From: Cinclus cinclus
Taxonomy: Eukaryota; Chordata; Aves; Passeriformes; Cinclidae
Assembly (NCBI RefSeq): GCF_963662255.1
Contig: NW_026912185.1
Span: forward strand, 1-64,000
DNA: 64,000 bases
Direction: 5' to 3'
The notes below the pieces were generated by a model that had not been told where the DNA came from, searched no databases, and saw nothing but the letters and a program-made list of their open reading frames with translations. Positions 1 to 10,950 of this stretch are shown here, piece after piece (within the stretch, counting starts at the first letter, position 1; the number at the start of each line of letters is the position of its first letter). A program made the translations under genes and the position numbers.

Positions 1-118
1 AAGACCTTTTAAGCCACTTGGTCTTACAATGAACCATTTGATTCTTGGCCTTCATGGTGTCATAATGGTTCCTTGCTTCTACAGGTCCCCATGCTGTCAC
101 AGTTCATCCGTGGTCCTT

Positions 119-137
119 TTGCGCCCCCTGGTGTCAA
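119..137 (-). promoter_or_regulatory. CTCF-like motif, first of the array
   Basis: On the minus strand this reads TTGACACCAGGGGGCGCAA. Against the widely used CTCF consensus TGGCCACCAGGGGGCGCTA it matches 16 of 19 bases, and the run CACCAGGGGGCGC (121-133) is exact. Against CCASYAGRKGGCRSY it matches 13 of 15. Known: CTCF is a zinc-finger architectural protein of bilaterian animals whose motif orientation decides how it halts loop extrusion. Inferred: this and its siblings could bind CTCF if unmethylated and accessible. No flanking evidence of binding is visible in sequence. Confidence 0.6.
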
Positions 138-163
138 AAGGGATTCTGAGATTGTTAGCCTGC

Positions 164-178
164 ATTGGGTCACAATGG
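164..178. other. Inverted repeat CATTG-GGTCA-CAATG at the monomer junction
   Basis: The last bases of subunit 6 and first bases of subunit 1 form CATTG, a five-base loop GGTCA, and CAATG, its reverse complement. It is present at nearly every monomer junction, so roughly every 220 bases. In P monomers the arms extend to six bases (CCATTG/CAATGG). A few junctions are broken: GCATTAGGTC near 7206, GCATAGGGTC near 34050, GCATTCGGTC near 37130 and 45265. It could form a small hairpin, and the minus strand also contains a CCAAT pentamer here. Confidence 0.7.
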
Positions 179-388
179 TTCCTGGCTTCTCTTAACCCCT
201 GTGGTGTCACAATGCATCCCATGCCCTTTTAGGCCACTTGGTGTTACAATGAATCATTTGATTCTTGGCCTCCATGGTGGCATAATAGATCCTTGCTTCT
301 ATTGGTCCCCGTCCTGTAACAATCCACCCCTGGCCATTTTAGGCCCCCCGGTGTCACAAGGGATCCTTAGATTGTTAGCCTGCATTGG
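169..388. repeat. Class W monomer (first complete copy), with its six subunits
   Basis: This copy defines the reference unit. It divides into six related subunits: 169-205 (37), 206-242 (37), 243-279 (37), 280-315 (36), 316-352 (37) and 353-388 (36). Subunits begin with GTCACAATG or a close form (GTTACAATG, GCATAATAG, GTAACAATC, GTCACAAGG) and most continue with a T/C-rich stretch ending near GGT. Class W is recognised by CCATGGTGGCATAATAGATC at the junction of subunits 3 and 4, then TGTAACAATCC and an AGGCCCCC(C/T)GGTG junction between subunits 5 and 6. It carries only a weak form of the CTCF-like core (GGCCCCCTGGTG in place of GCGCCCCCTGGTG). The sixfold structure suggests the monomer arose by amplification of a 37-bp minisatellite. 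Confidence 0.9.
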
Positions 389-608
389 GTCACAATGGTT
401 CCTTGCTTCTCTTAACCCCTGTGGTGTCACAATGCATCCCATGCCCTTTTAGGCCACTTGATGTCACAATGAATCATTTGATTCTTGGCCTCCATGGTGG
501 CATAATAGATCCTTGCTTCTATAGGTCCCCATGCTTTCACAGTTCATCCGTGGTCCTTTTGAGCCCCCTGGTGTCAAAAGGGATTCTGAGATTGTTAGCC
601 TGCATTGG
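389..608. repeat. Class G monomer (W-like front, R-like back)
   Basis: Class G shares CCATGGTGGCATAATAGATC with class W in subunits 3-4, then switches to the class R sequence (CTATAGGTCCCCATGC, then TTCATCCGTGGTCC and TTTTGCGCCCCC). It reads as an old recombinant of W and R with a crossover inside subunit 4. Most G monomers carry the strong CTCF-like core; this first one has GAGCCCCCTGG at 561, one of the damaged alleles. In domains 2 and 3 a G is usually followed by a Y. Confidence 0.85.
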
Positions 609-828
609 GTCACAATGGTTCCTTGCTTCTTTTAACCTCTGTGGTGTCACAATGCATCCCATGCCCTTTTAGGCCACTTGGTGTTGCAATGAATCATTTG
701 ATTCTTGGCCTCTATTGTGTCATAATATTTCCATGTTTTTATTGTGCCCCATGCTTTCACAATTCATCCCTGGACCTATTACAACCCCTGGTGTCACAAT
801 GGATCATTACATTGTTAGCCTGCATTGG
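609..828. repeat. Class Y monomer
   Basis: Class Y is recognised in subunits 3-5 by CTCTATTGTGTCATAATATT, then CCATGTTTTTATTGTGCCCC, and by ATTACAACCCCTGGTGTCAC at the subunit 5/6 junction. That junction has lost the strong CTCF-like core (AACCCCTGGTG). The minus strand of this class contains a canonical AATAAA hexamer (reverse complement of TTTATT). It is the most AT-rich class over subunit 4. Confidence 0.88.
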
Positions 829-1048
829 GTCACAATGGTTCCTTGCTTCTCTTAACCTCTGTGGTGTCACAATGCATTCCAAGACCTTTTAGGCCACTTG
901 GTCTTACAATGAACCATTTGATTCTTGGCCTTCATGGTGTCATAATGGTTCCTTGCTTCTATATGTCCCCATGCTGTCAGAGTTCATCCGTGGTCCTTTT
1001 GCGCCCCCTGGTGTCAAAAGGGATTCTTAGATTGTTAGCCTGCATTGG
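829..1048. repeat. Class R monomer, carrier of the strong CTCF-like core
   Basis: Class R has GGTCTTACAATGAACC at the start of subunit 3, CTTCATGGTGTCATAATGGT at the subunit 3/4 junction, and usually TTTTGCGCCCCCTGGTGTCA at the subunit 5/6 junction. The intact core here is at 1001-1013. Sub-variants help date segments. An allele with CAGATCATCTCTGGACC is common up to about 34.3 kb, while alleles with TATCAGAGTTCATCC or CACAGTACATCC dominate after about 35 kb. Confidence 0.88.
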
Positions 1049-3248
1049 GTCACAATGGTTCCTTGCTTCTCTTAACCCCTGTGGTGTCACAAAGCATCCC
1101 ATGCCCTTTTAGGCCACTTGATGTCACAATGAATCATTTGATTCTTGGCCTCCATGGTGGCATAATAGATCCTTGCTTCTATTGGTCCCCGTGCTGTAAC
1201 AATCCACCCCTGGCCATTTTAGGCCCCCCAGTGTCACAAGGGATCCTTAGATTGTTAGCCTGCATTGGGTCACAATGGTTCCTTGATTCTCTTAACCTCT
1301 GTGGTGTCACAATGCATTCCAAGCCCTTTTAGGCCACTTGGTCTTACAATGAACCATTTGATTCTTGGCCTTCATGGTGTCATAATGGTTCCTTGCTTCT
1401 ATAGGTCCCCATGCTGTCACAGTTCATCCGTGGTCCTTTTGCGCCCCCTGGTGTCAAAAGGGATTCTGAGATTGTTAGCCTGCATTGGGTCACAATGGTT
1501 CCTGGCTTCTCTTAACCCCTGTGGTGTCACAATGCATCCCATGCCCTTTTAGGCCACTTGATGTCACAATGAATCATTTGATTCTTGGCCTCTATTGTGT
1601 CATAATATTTCCATGTTTTTATTGTGCCCCATGCTTTCACAATTCATCCCTGGCCCTATTACAACCCCTGGTGTCACAATGGATCATTAGATTGTTAGCC
1701 TGCATTGGGTCACAATGGTTCCTTGCTTCTCTTAACCTCTGTGGTGTCACAATGCATTCCAAGACCTTTTAGGCCACTTGGTCTTACAATGAACCATTTG
1801 ATTCTGGGCCTTCATGATGTCATAATGGTTCCTTGCTTCTACATGTCCCCATGCTGTCACAGATCATCTCTGGACCTTTTGCGCCCCCTGGTGTCAAAAG
1901 GGATTCTTAGATTGTTAGCCTGCATTGGGTCACAATGGTTCCTTGCTTCTCTTAACCCCTGTGGTTTCACAATGCCTCCCATGCCATTTTAGGCCACTTG
2001 GTCTTACAATGAATCATTTGATTCTTGGCCTCCATGGTGGCATAATAGATCCTTGCTTCTATAGGTCCCCATGCTTTCACAGTTCATCCGTGGTCCTTTT
2101 GCGCCCCCTGGTGTCAAAAGGGATTCTGAGATTGTTAGCCTGCATTGGGTCACAATGGTTCCTTGCTTCTCTTAACCCCTGTGGTGTCACAATGCATCCC
2201 ATGCCCTTTTAGGCCACTTGATGTCACAATGAATCATTTGATTCTTGGCCTCTATTGTGTCATAATATTTCCATGTTTTTATTGTGCCCCATGCTTTCAC
2301 AATTCATCCCTGGCCCTATTACAACCCCTGGTGTCACAATGGATCATTAGATTGTTAGCCTGCATTGGGTCACAATGGTTCCTTGCTTCTCTTAACCTCT
2401 GTGGTGTCACAATGCATTCCAAGACCTTTTAGGCCACTTGGTCTTACAATGAACCATTTGATTCTTGGCCTTCATGGTGTCATAATGGTTCCTTGCTTCT
2501 ATATGTCCCCATGCTGTCACAGATCATCTCTGGACCTTTTGCGCCCCCTGGTGTCAAAAGGGATTCTTAGATTGTTAGCCTGCATTGGGTCACAATGGTT
2601 CCTTGCTTCTCTTAACCCCTGTGGTGTCACAATGCATCCCATGCCCTTTTAGGCCACTTGGTCTTACAATGAATCATTTGATTCTTGGCCTCCATGGTGG
2701 CATAATAGATCCTTGCTTCTATTGGTCCCCGTGCTGTAACAATCCATCCCTGGCCATTTTAGGCCCCCCGGTGTCACAAAGGATCCTTAGATTGTTAGCC
2801 TGCATTGGGTCACAATGGTTCCTTGATTCTCTTAACCTCTGTGGTGTCACAATGCATTCCAAGACCTTTTAAGCCACTTGGTCTTACAATGAACCATTTG
2901 ATTCTTGGCCTTCATGGTGTCATAATGGTTCCTTGCTTCTATAGGTCCCCATGCTGTCACAGTTCATCCGTGGTCCTTTTGCGCCCCCTGGTGTCAAAAG
3001 GGATTCTGAGATTGTTAGCCTGCATTGGGTCACAATGGTTCCTTGCTTCTCTTAACCCCTGTGGTGTCACAATGCATCCCATGCCCTTTTAGGCCACTTG
3101 ATGTCACAATGAATCATTTGATTCTTGGCCTCTATTGTGTCATAATATTTCCATGTTTTTATTGTGCCCCATGCTTTCACAATTCATCCCTGGCCCTATT
3201 ACAACCCCTGGTGTCACAATGGATCATTAGATTGTTAGCCTGCATTGG

Positions 3249-5448
3249 GTCACAATGGTTCCTTGCTTCCCTTATCCTCTGTGGTGTCACAATGCATTCC
3301 AAGACCTTTTAGGCCACTTGGTCTTACAATGAACCATTTGATTCTGGGCCTTCATGATGTCATAATGGTTCCTTGCTTCTACATGTCCCCATGCTGTCAC
3401 AGATCATCTCTGGACCTTTTGCGCCCCCTGGTGTCAAAAGGGATTCCTAGATTGTTAGCCTGCATTGGGTCACAATGGTTCCTTGCTTCTCTTAACCCCT
3501 GTGGTGTCACAATGCATCCCATGCCCTTTTAGGCCACTTGATGTCACAATGAATCATTTGATTCTTGGCCTCCATGGTGGCATAATAGATCCTTGCTTCT
3601 ATTGGTCCCCGTCCTGTAACAATCCGCCCCTCGCCATTTTAGGCCCCCCGGTGTCACAAGGGATCCTTAGATTGTTAGCCTGCATTGGGTCACAATGGTT
3701 CCTTGCTTCTCTTAACCTCTGTGGTGTCACAATGCATCCCATGCCCTTTTAGGCCACTTGGTCTTGCAATGAATCATTTGATTCTTGGCCTCCATGGTGG
3801 CATAATAGATCCTTGCTTCTATAGGTCCCCATGCTTTCACAGTTCATCCGTGGTCCTTTTGCGCCCCCTGGTGTCAAAAGGGATTCTGAGATTGTTAGCC
3901 TGCATTGGGTCACAATGGTTCCTTGCTTCTCTTAACCCCTGTGGTGTCACAATGCATCCCATGCCCTTTTAGGCCACTTGATGTCACAATGAATCATTTG
4001 ATTCTTGGCCTCTATTGTGTCATAATATTTCCATGTTTTTATTGTGCCCCATGCTTTCACAATTCATCCCTGGCCCTATTACAACCCCTGGTGTCACAAT
4101 GGATCATTAGATTGTTAGCCTGCATTGGGTCACAATGGTTCCTTGCTTCTCTTAACCTCTGTGGTGTCACAATGCATTCCAAGACCTTTTAGGCCACTTG
4201 GTCTTACAATGAACCATTTGATTCTTGGCCTTCATGGTGTCATAATGGTTCCTTGCTTCTATATGTCCCCATGCTGTCACAGATCATCTCTGGACCTTTT
4301 GCGCCCCCTGGTGTCAAAAGGGATTCTTAGATTGTTAGCCTGCATTGGGTCACAATGGTTCCTTGCTTCTCTTAACCCCTGTGGTGTCACAATGCATCCC
4401 ATGCCCTTTTAGGCCACTTGGTGTTACAATGAATCATTTGATTCTTGGCCTCCATGGTGGCATACTACATCCTTGCTTCTATTGGTCCCCGTCCTGTAAC
4501 AATCCGCCCCTGGCCATTTTAGGCCCCCTGGTGTCACAAGGGATCCTTAGATTGTTAGCCTGCATTGGGTCACAATGGTTCCTTGCTTCTCTTAACCTCT
4601 GTGGTGTCACAATGCATCCCATGCCCTTTTAGGCCACTTGGTCTTACAATGAATCATTTGATTCTTGGCCTCCATGGTGGCATAATAGATCCTTGCTTCT
4701 ATAGGTCCCCATGCTTTCACAGTTCATCCGTGGTCCTTTTGCGCCCCCTGGTGTCAAAAGGGATTCTTAGATTGTTAGCCTGCATTGGGTCACAATGGTT
4801 CCTTGCTTCTCTTAACCCCTGTGGTGTCACAATGCATCCCATGCCCTTTTAGGCCACTTGGTGTTGCAATGAATCATTTGATTCTTGGCCTCTATTGTGT
4901 CATATTATTTCCATGTTTTTATTGTGCCCCATGCTTTCACAATTCATCCCTGGCCCTATTACAACCCCTGGTGTCACAATGGATCATTAGATTGTTAGCC
5001 TGCATTGGGTCACAATGGTTCCTTGCTTCTCTTAACCTCTGTGGTGTCACAATGCATTCCAAGACCTTTTAGGCCACTTGGTCTTACAATGAACCATTTC
5101 ATTCTTGGCCTTCATGGTGTCATAATGGTTCCTTGCTTCTATATGTCCCCATGCTGTCACAGATCATCTCTGGACCTTTTGCGCCCCCTGGTGTCAAAAG
5201 GGATTCTTAGATTGTTAGCCTGCATTGGGTCACAAAGGTTCCTTGCTTCTCTTAACCCCTGTGGTGTCACAATGCATCCCATGCCCTTTTAGGCCACTTG
5301 ATGTCACAATGAATCATTTGATTCTTGGCCTCTATTGTGTCATAATATTTCCATGTTTTTATTGTGCCCCATGCTTTCACAATTCATCCCTGGCCCTATT
5401 ACAACCCCTGGTGTCACAATGGATCATTAGATTGTTAGCCTGCATTGG
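3249..5448. repeat. 2.2-kb block, copy 1 (10 monomers)
   Basis: Order R W G Y, R W G Y, R Y. The first R monomer has an unusual allele: the preceding unit ends in CTTATCCTC and the R itself has TTCATGATGTCATAATGG and GGGATTCCTAG. The same allele set opens the block at 8751, 5502 bases away (25 monomers plus 2 bases). The two blocks differ at scattered points, for example GTCCTG versus GTGCTG in the first W, so the duplication is not brand new. Confidence 0.75.
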
Positions 5449-7868
5449 GTCACAATGGTTCCTTGATTCTCTTAACCTCTGTGGTGTCACAATGCATTCC
5501 AAGACCTTTTAAGCCACTTGGTCTTACAATGAACCATTTGATTCTTGGCCTTCATGGTGTCATAATGGTTCCTTGCTTCTACAGGTCCCCATGCTGTCAC
5601 AGTTCATCCGTGGTCCTTTTGCGCCCCCTGGTGTCAAAAGGGATTCTGAGATTGTTAGCCTGCATTGGGTCACAATGGTTCCTGGCTTCTCTTAACCCCT
5701 GTGGTGTCACAATGCATCCCATGCCCTTTTAGGCCACTTGATGTCACAATGAATCATTTGATTCTTGGCCTCTATTGTGTCATAATATTTCCATGTTTTT
5801 ATTGTGCCCCATGCTTTCACAATTCATCCCTGGCCCTATTACAACCCCTGGTGTCACAATGGATCATTAGATTGTTAGCCTGCATTGGGTCACAATGGTT
5901 CCTTGCTTCCCTTATCCTCTGTGGTGTCACAATGCATTCCAAGACCTTTTAGGCCACTTGGTCTTACAATGAACCATTTGATTCTGGGCCTTCATGATGT
6001 CATAATGGTTCCTTGCTTCTACATGTCCCCATGCTGTCACAGATCATCTCTGGACCTTTTGCGCCCCCTGGTGTCAAAAGGGATTCTTAGATTGTTAGCC
6101 TGCATTGGGTCACAATGGTTCCTTGCTTCTCTTAACCCCTGTGGTGTCACAATGCATCCCATGCCCTTTTAGGCCACTTGATGTCACAATGAATCATTTG
6201 ATTCTTGGCCTCTATTGTGTCATAATATTTCCATGTTTTTATTGTGCCCCATGCTTTCACAATTCATCCCTGGCCCTATTACAACCACTGGTGTCACAAT
6301 GGATCATTAGATTGTTAGCCTGCATTGGGTCACAATGGTTCCTTGCTTCTCTTAACCTCTGTGGTGTCACAATGCATTCCAAGACCTTTTAGGCCACTTG
6401 GTCTTACAATGAACCATTTGATTCTTGGCCTTCATGGTGTCATAATGGTTCCTTGCTTCTATATGTCCCCATGCTGTCACAGATCATCTCTGGACCTTTT
6501 GCGCCCCCTGGTGTCAAAAGGGATTCTTAGATTGTTAGCCTGCATTGGGTCACAATGGTTCCTTGCTTCTCTTAACCCCTGTGGTGTCACAATGCATCCC
6601 ATGCCCTTTTAGGCCACTTGGTGTTACAATGAATCATTTGATTCTTGGCCTCCATGGTGGCATACTACATCCTTGCTTCTATTGGTCCCCGTCCTGTAAC
6701 AATCCGCCCCTGGCCATTTTAGGCCCCCCGGTGTCACAAGGGATCCTTAGATTGTTAGCCTGCATTGGGTCACAATGGTTCCTTGCTTCTCTTAACCTCT
6801 GTGGTGTCACAATGCATCCCATGCCCTTTTAGGCCACTTGGTCTTACAATGAATCATTTGATTCTTGGCCTCCATGGTGGCATAATAGATCCTTGCTTCT
6901 ATAGGTCCCCATGCTTTCACAGTTCATCCGTGGTCCTTTTGCGCCCCCTGGTGTCAAAAGGGATTCTGAGATTGTTAGCCTGCATTGGGTCACAATGGTT
7001 CCTTGCTTCTCTTAACCCCTGTGGTGTCACAATGCATCCCATGCCCTTTTAGGCCACTTGGTGTTGCAATGAATCATTTGATTCTTGGCCTCTATTGTGT
7101 CATATTATTTCCATGTTTTTATTGTGCCCCATGCTTTCACAATTCATCCCTGGCCCTATTACAACCCCTGGTGTCACAATGGATCATTAGATTGTTAGCC
7201 TGCATTAGGTCACAATGGTTCCTTGCTTCTCTTAACCTCTGTGGTGTCACAATGCATTCCAAGACCTTTTAGGCCACTTGGTCTTACAATGAACCATTTG
7301 ATTCTTGGCCTTCATGGTGTCATAATGGTTCCTTGCTTCTATAGGTCCCCATGCTGTCAGAGTTCATCCGTGGCCCTTTTGCGCCCCCTGGTGTCAAAAG
7401 GGATTCTTAGATTGTTAGCCTGCATTGGGTCACAATGGTTCCTTGCTTCTCTTAACCCCTGTGGTGTCACAAAGCATCCCATGCCCTTTTAGGCCACTTG
7501 ATGTCACAATGAATCATTTGATTCTTGGCCTCCATGGTGGCATAATAGATCCTTGCTTCTATTGGTCCCCGTCCTGTAACAATCCACCCCTGGCCATTTT
7601 AGGCCCCCCGGTGTCACAAGGGATCCTTAGATTGTTAGCCTGCATTGGGTCACAATGGTTCCTTGATTCTCTTAACCTCTGTGGTGTCACAATGCATTCC
7701 AAGACCTTTTAAGCCACTTGGTCTTACAATGAACCATTTGATTCTTGGCCTTCATGGTGTCATAATGGTTCCTTGCTTCTATAGGTCCCCATGCTGTCAC
7801 AGTTCATCCGTGGTCCTTTTGCGCCCCCTGCTGTCAAAAGGGATTCTGAGATTGTTAGCCTGCATTGG

Positions 7869-8530
7869 GTCACAATGGTTCCTTCCTTCTCTTAACCCCT
7901 GTGGTGTCACAATGCATCCCATGCCCTTTTAGGCCACTTGATGTCACAATGAATCATTTGATTCTTGGCCTCCATGGTGGCGTAATTGTACCAGGTTATA
8001 ATTGGCCCCCATGCTTTCACAATTCATCCCTGGCCCATTTTAGGATCATTGGTGTCAAAAGGGATCATTAGATTGTTATCCTCCATTGGGTCACAATGGT
8101 TCCTTGCTTCTCTTAACCCCTGTGGTGTCACAATGCATCCCATGCCCTTTTAGGCCACTTGATGTCACAATGAATCATTTGATTCTTGGCCTCTATTGTG
8201 TCATAATAGATCCTTGCTTCTATTGGTCCCCGTGCTGTAACAATCCATCCCTGGCCGTTTTTATAACCCCTGGGGCCACAAGGGATCATTAGATTGTTAG
8301 CCTGCATTGGGTCACAATGGTTCCTTGCTTCTCTTAGCCCCTGTGGTGTCACAATGCATCCCATGCCCTTTTAGGCTACTTGGTGTTACAATGAATCATT
8401 TGAGTCTTGGCCTCTATTGTGTCATAATATTTCCAAGTTTTTATTGTGCCCCATGTTTTCACAATTCATCCCTGGCCGTATTACAACCCCTGGTGTCAAA
8501 TTGGTTCATTAGATTGTTAGCCTGCATTGG
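7869..8530. repeat. P-W'-Y' cassette, copy 1 (221+221+220 bp)
   Basis: This three-monomer cassette holds the most divergent monomers in the window. P (7869-8089) has GCGTAATTGTACCAGGTTAT in subunit 4, which is 37 rather than 36 bases, and lacks the strong CTCF-like core (TTTTAGGATCATTGGTGTCA). W' (8090-8310) has GTTTTTATAACCCCTGGGGC in subunit 5, one base longer than usual. Y' (8311-8530) has GGCTACTTGGTG, TGAGTCTTGG and CCATGTTTTCAC. P ends in CCATTGGGTCACAATGG, a longer dyad than other classes. The two extra bases are the only +1 indels seen in the window and mark every cassette copy. Confidence 0.88.
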
Positions 8531-8750
8531 GTCACAATGGTTCCTTGCTTCTCTTAACCCCTGTGGTGTCACAATGCATCCCATGCCCTTTTAGGCCACT
8601 TGATGTCACAATGAATCATTTGATTCTTGGCCTCTATTGTGTCATAATATTTCCATGTTTTTATTGTGCCCCATGCTTTCACAATTCATCCCTGGCCCTA
8701 TTACAACCCCTGGTGTCACAATGGATCATTAGATTGTTAGCCTGCATTGG

Positions 8751-10950
8751 GTCACAATGGTTCCTTGCTTCCCTTATCCTCTGTGGTGTCACAATGCATT
8801 CCAAGACCTTTTAGGCCACTTGGTCTTACAATGAACCATTTGATTCTGGGCCTTCATGATGTCATAATGGTTCCTTGCTTCTACATGTCCCCATGCTGTC
8901 ACAGATCATCTCTGGACCTTTTGCGCCCCCTGGTGTCAAAAGGGATTCCTAGATTGTTAGCCTGCATTGGGTCACAATGGTTCCTTGCTTCTCTTAACCC
9001 CTGTGGTGTCACAATGCATCCCATGCCCTTTTAGGCCACTTGATGTCACAATGAATCATTTGATTCTTGGCCTCCATGGTGGCATAATAGATCCTTGCTT
9101 CTATTGGTCCCCGTGCTGTAACAATCCACCCCTGGCCATTTTAGGCCCCCCGGTGTCACAAGGGATCCTTAGATTGTTAGCCTGCATTGGGTCACAATGG
9201 TTCCTTGCTTCTCTTAACCTCTGTGGTGTCACAATGCATCCCATGCCCTTTTAGGCCACTTGGTCTTACAATGAATCATTTGATTCTTGGCCTCCATGGT
9301 GGCATAATAGATCCTTGCTTCTATAGGTCCCCATGCTTTCACAGTTCATCCGTGGTCCTTTTGCGCCCCCTGGTGTCAAAAGGGATTCTTAGATTGTTAG
9401 CCTGCATTGGGTCACAATGGTTCCTTGCTTCTCTTAACCCCTGTGGTGTCACAATGCATCCCATGCCCTTTTAGGCCACTTGATGTCACAATGAATCATT
9501 TGATTCTTGGCCTCTATTGTGTCATAATATTTCCATGTTTTTATTGTGCCCCATGCTTTCACAATTCATCCCTGGCCCTATTACAACCCCTGGTGTCACA
9601 AGGGATCATTAGATTGTTAGCCTGCATTGGGTCACAATGGTTCCTTGCTTCTCTTAACCTCTGTGGTGTCACAATGCATTCCAAGACCTTTTAGGCCACT
9701 TGGTCTTACAATGAACCATTTGATTCTTGGCCTTCATGGTGTCATAATGGTTCCTTGCTTCTATATGTCCCCATGCTGTCACAGATCATCTCTGGACCTT
9801 TTGCGCCCCCTGGTGTCAAAAGGGATTCTTAGATTGTTAGCCTGCATTGGGTCACAATGGTTCCTTGCTTCTCTTAACCCCTGTGGTGTCACAATGCATC
9901 CCATGCCCTTTTAGGCCACTTGGTGTTACAATGAATCATTTGATTCTTGGCCTCCATGGTGGCATACTACATCCTTGCTTCTATTGGTCCCCGTCCTGTA
10001 ACAATCCACCCCTGGCCATTTTAGGCCCCCCGGTGTCACAAGGGATCCTTAGATTGTTAGCCTGCATTGGGTCACAATGGTTCCTTGCTTCTCTTAACCT
10101 CTGTGGTGTCACAATGCATCCCATGCCCTTTTAGGCCACTTGGTCTTACAATGAATCATTTGATTCTTGGCCTCCATGGTGGCATAATAGATCCTTGCTT
10201 CTATATGTCCCCATGCTTTCACAGTTCATCCGTGGTCCTTTTGCGCCCCCTGGTGTCAAAAGGGATTCTTAGATTGTTAGCCTGCATTGGGTCACAATGG
10301 TTCCTTGCTTCTCTTAACCCCTGTGGTGTCACAATGCATCCCATGCCCTTTTAGGCCACTTGGTGTTGCAATGAATCATTTGATTCTTGGCCTCTATTGT
10401 GTCATATTATTTCCATGTTTTTATTGTGCCCCATGCTTTCACAATTCATCCCTGGCCCTATTACAACCCCTGGTGTCACAATGGATCATTAGATTGTTAG
10501 CCTGCATTGGGTCACAATGGTTCCTTGCTTCTCTTAACCTCTGTGGTGTCACAATGCATTCCAAGACCATTTAGGCCACTTGGTCTTACAATGAACCATT
10601 TGATTCTTGGCCTTCATGGTGTCATAATGGTTCCTTGCTTCTATATGTCCCCATGCTGTCAGAGTTCATCCGTGGTCCTTTTGCGCCCCCTGGTGTCAAA
10701 AGGTATTCTTAGATTGTTAGCCTGCATTGGGTCACAAAGGTTCCTTGCTTCTCTTAACCCCTGTGGTGTCACAATGCATCCCATGCCCTTTTAGGCCACT
10801 TGATGTCACAATGAATCATTTGATTCTTGGCCTCTATTGTGTCATAATATTTCCATGTTTTTATTGTGCCCCATGCTTTCACAATTCATCCCTGGCCCTA
10901 TTACAACCCCTGGTGTCACAATGGATCATTAGATTGTTAGCCTGCATTGG
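8751..10950. repeat. 2.2-kb block, copy 2 (10 monomers)
   Basis: Same class order and same rare opening allele as the block at 3249-5448. The W monomer at 9851 keeps the rare GGCATACTACATCC allele also found at 4349 and 6549, which supports shared descent. The block follows the first P-W'-Y' cassette and one Y monomer, and after a further R, W and R it runs into the second cassette. Confidence 0.75.

Larger units (their letters stand above)
121..7393 (-). promoter_or_regulatory. Series of 17 intact CTCF-like cores in the first 7.4 kb
   Basis: Exact GCGCCCCCTGGTG cores start at 121, 1001, 1441, 1881, 2101, 2541, 2981, 3421, 3861, 4301, 4741, 5181, 5621, 6061, 6501, 6941 and 7381. All lie 172 bases after the start of an R or G monomer and all have the same orientation. 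Spacing is 220 to 880 bases, most often 440. The G at 389 has a damaged core (GAGCC, 561) and the R at 7649 has CTGCTG (7821). The same rule extends through the window wherever R and G classes occur. Confidence 0.65.

Noticed and set aside
206..228. ZNF143-like site (ATGCATTGTG on the minus strand in subunit 2)
   Set aside because: The ATGCATTGTG half fits, but the upstream CCCA half is replaced by GGCATGGG. It is only a half match, so I do not call it despite the tempting pairing with CTCF.
169..388. SOX-type sites (ACAATGG/ACAATGA) at each subunit start
   Set aside because: The motif is short and degenerate and is explained by the GTCACAATG seed of the 37-base subunit. There is no independent support.
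7869..8089. P monomer as an inserted mobile element
   Set aside because: It aligns with the normal monomer along its whole length, has no terminal repeats or target duplication, and keeps the array in register.
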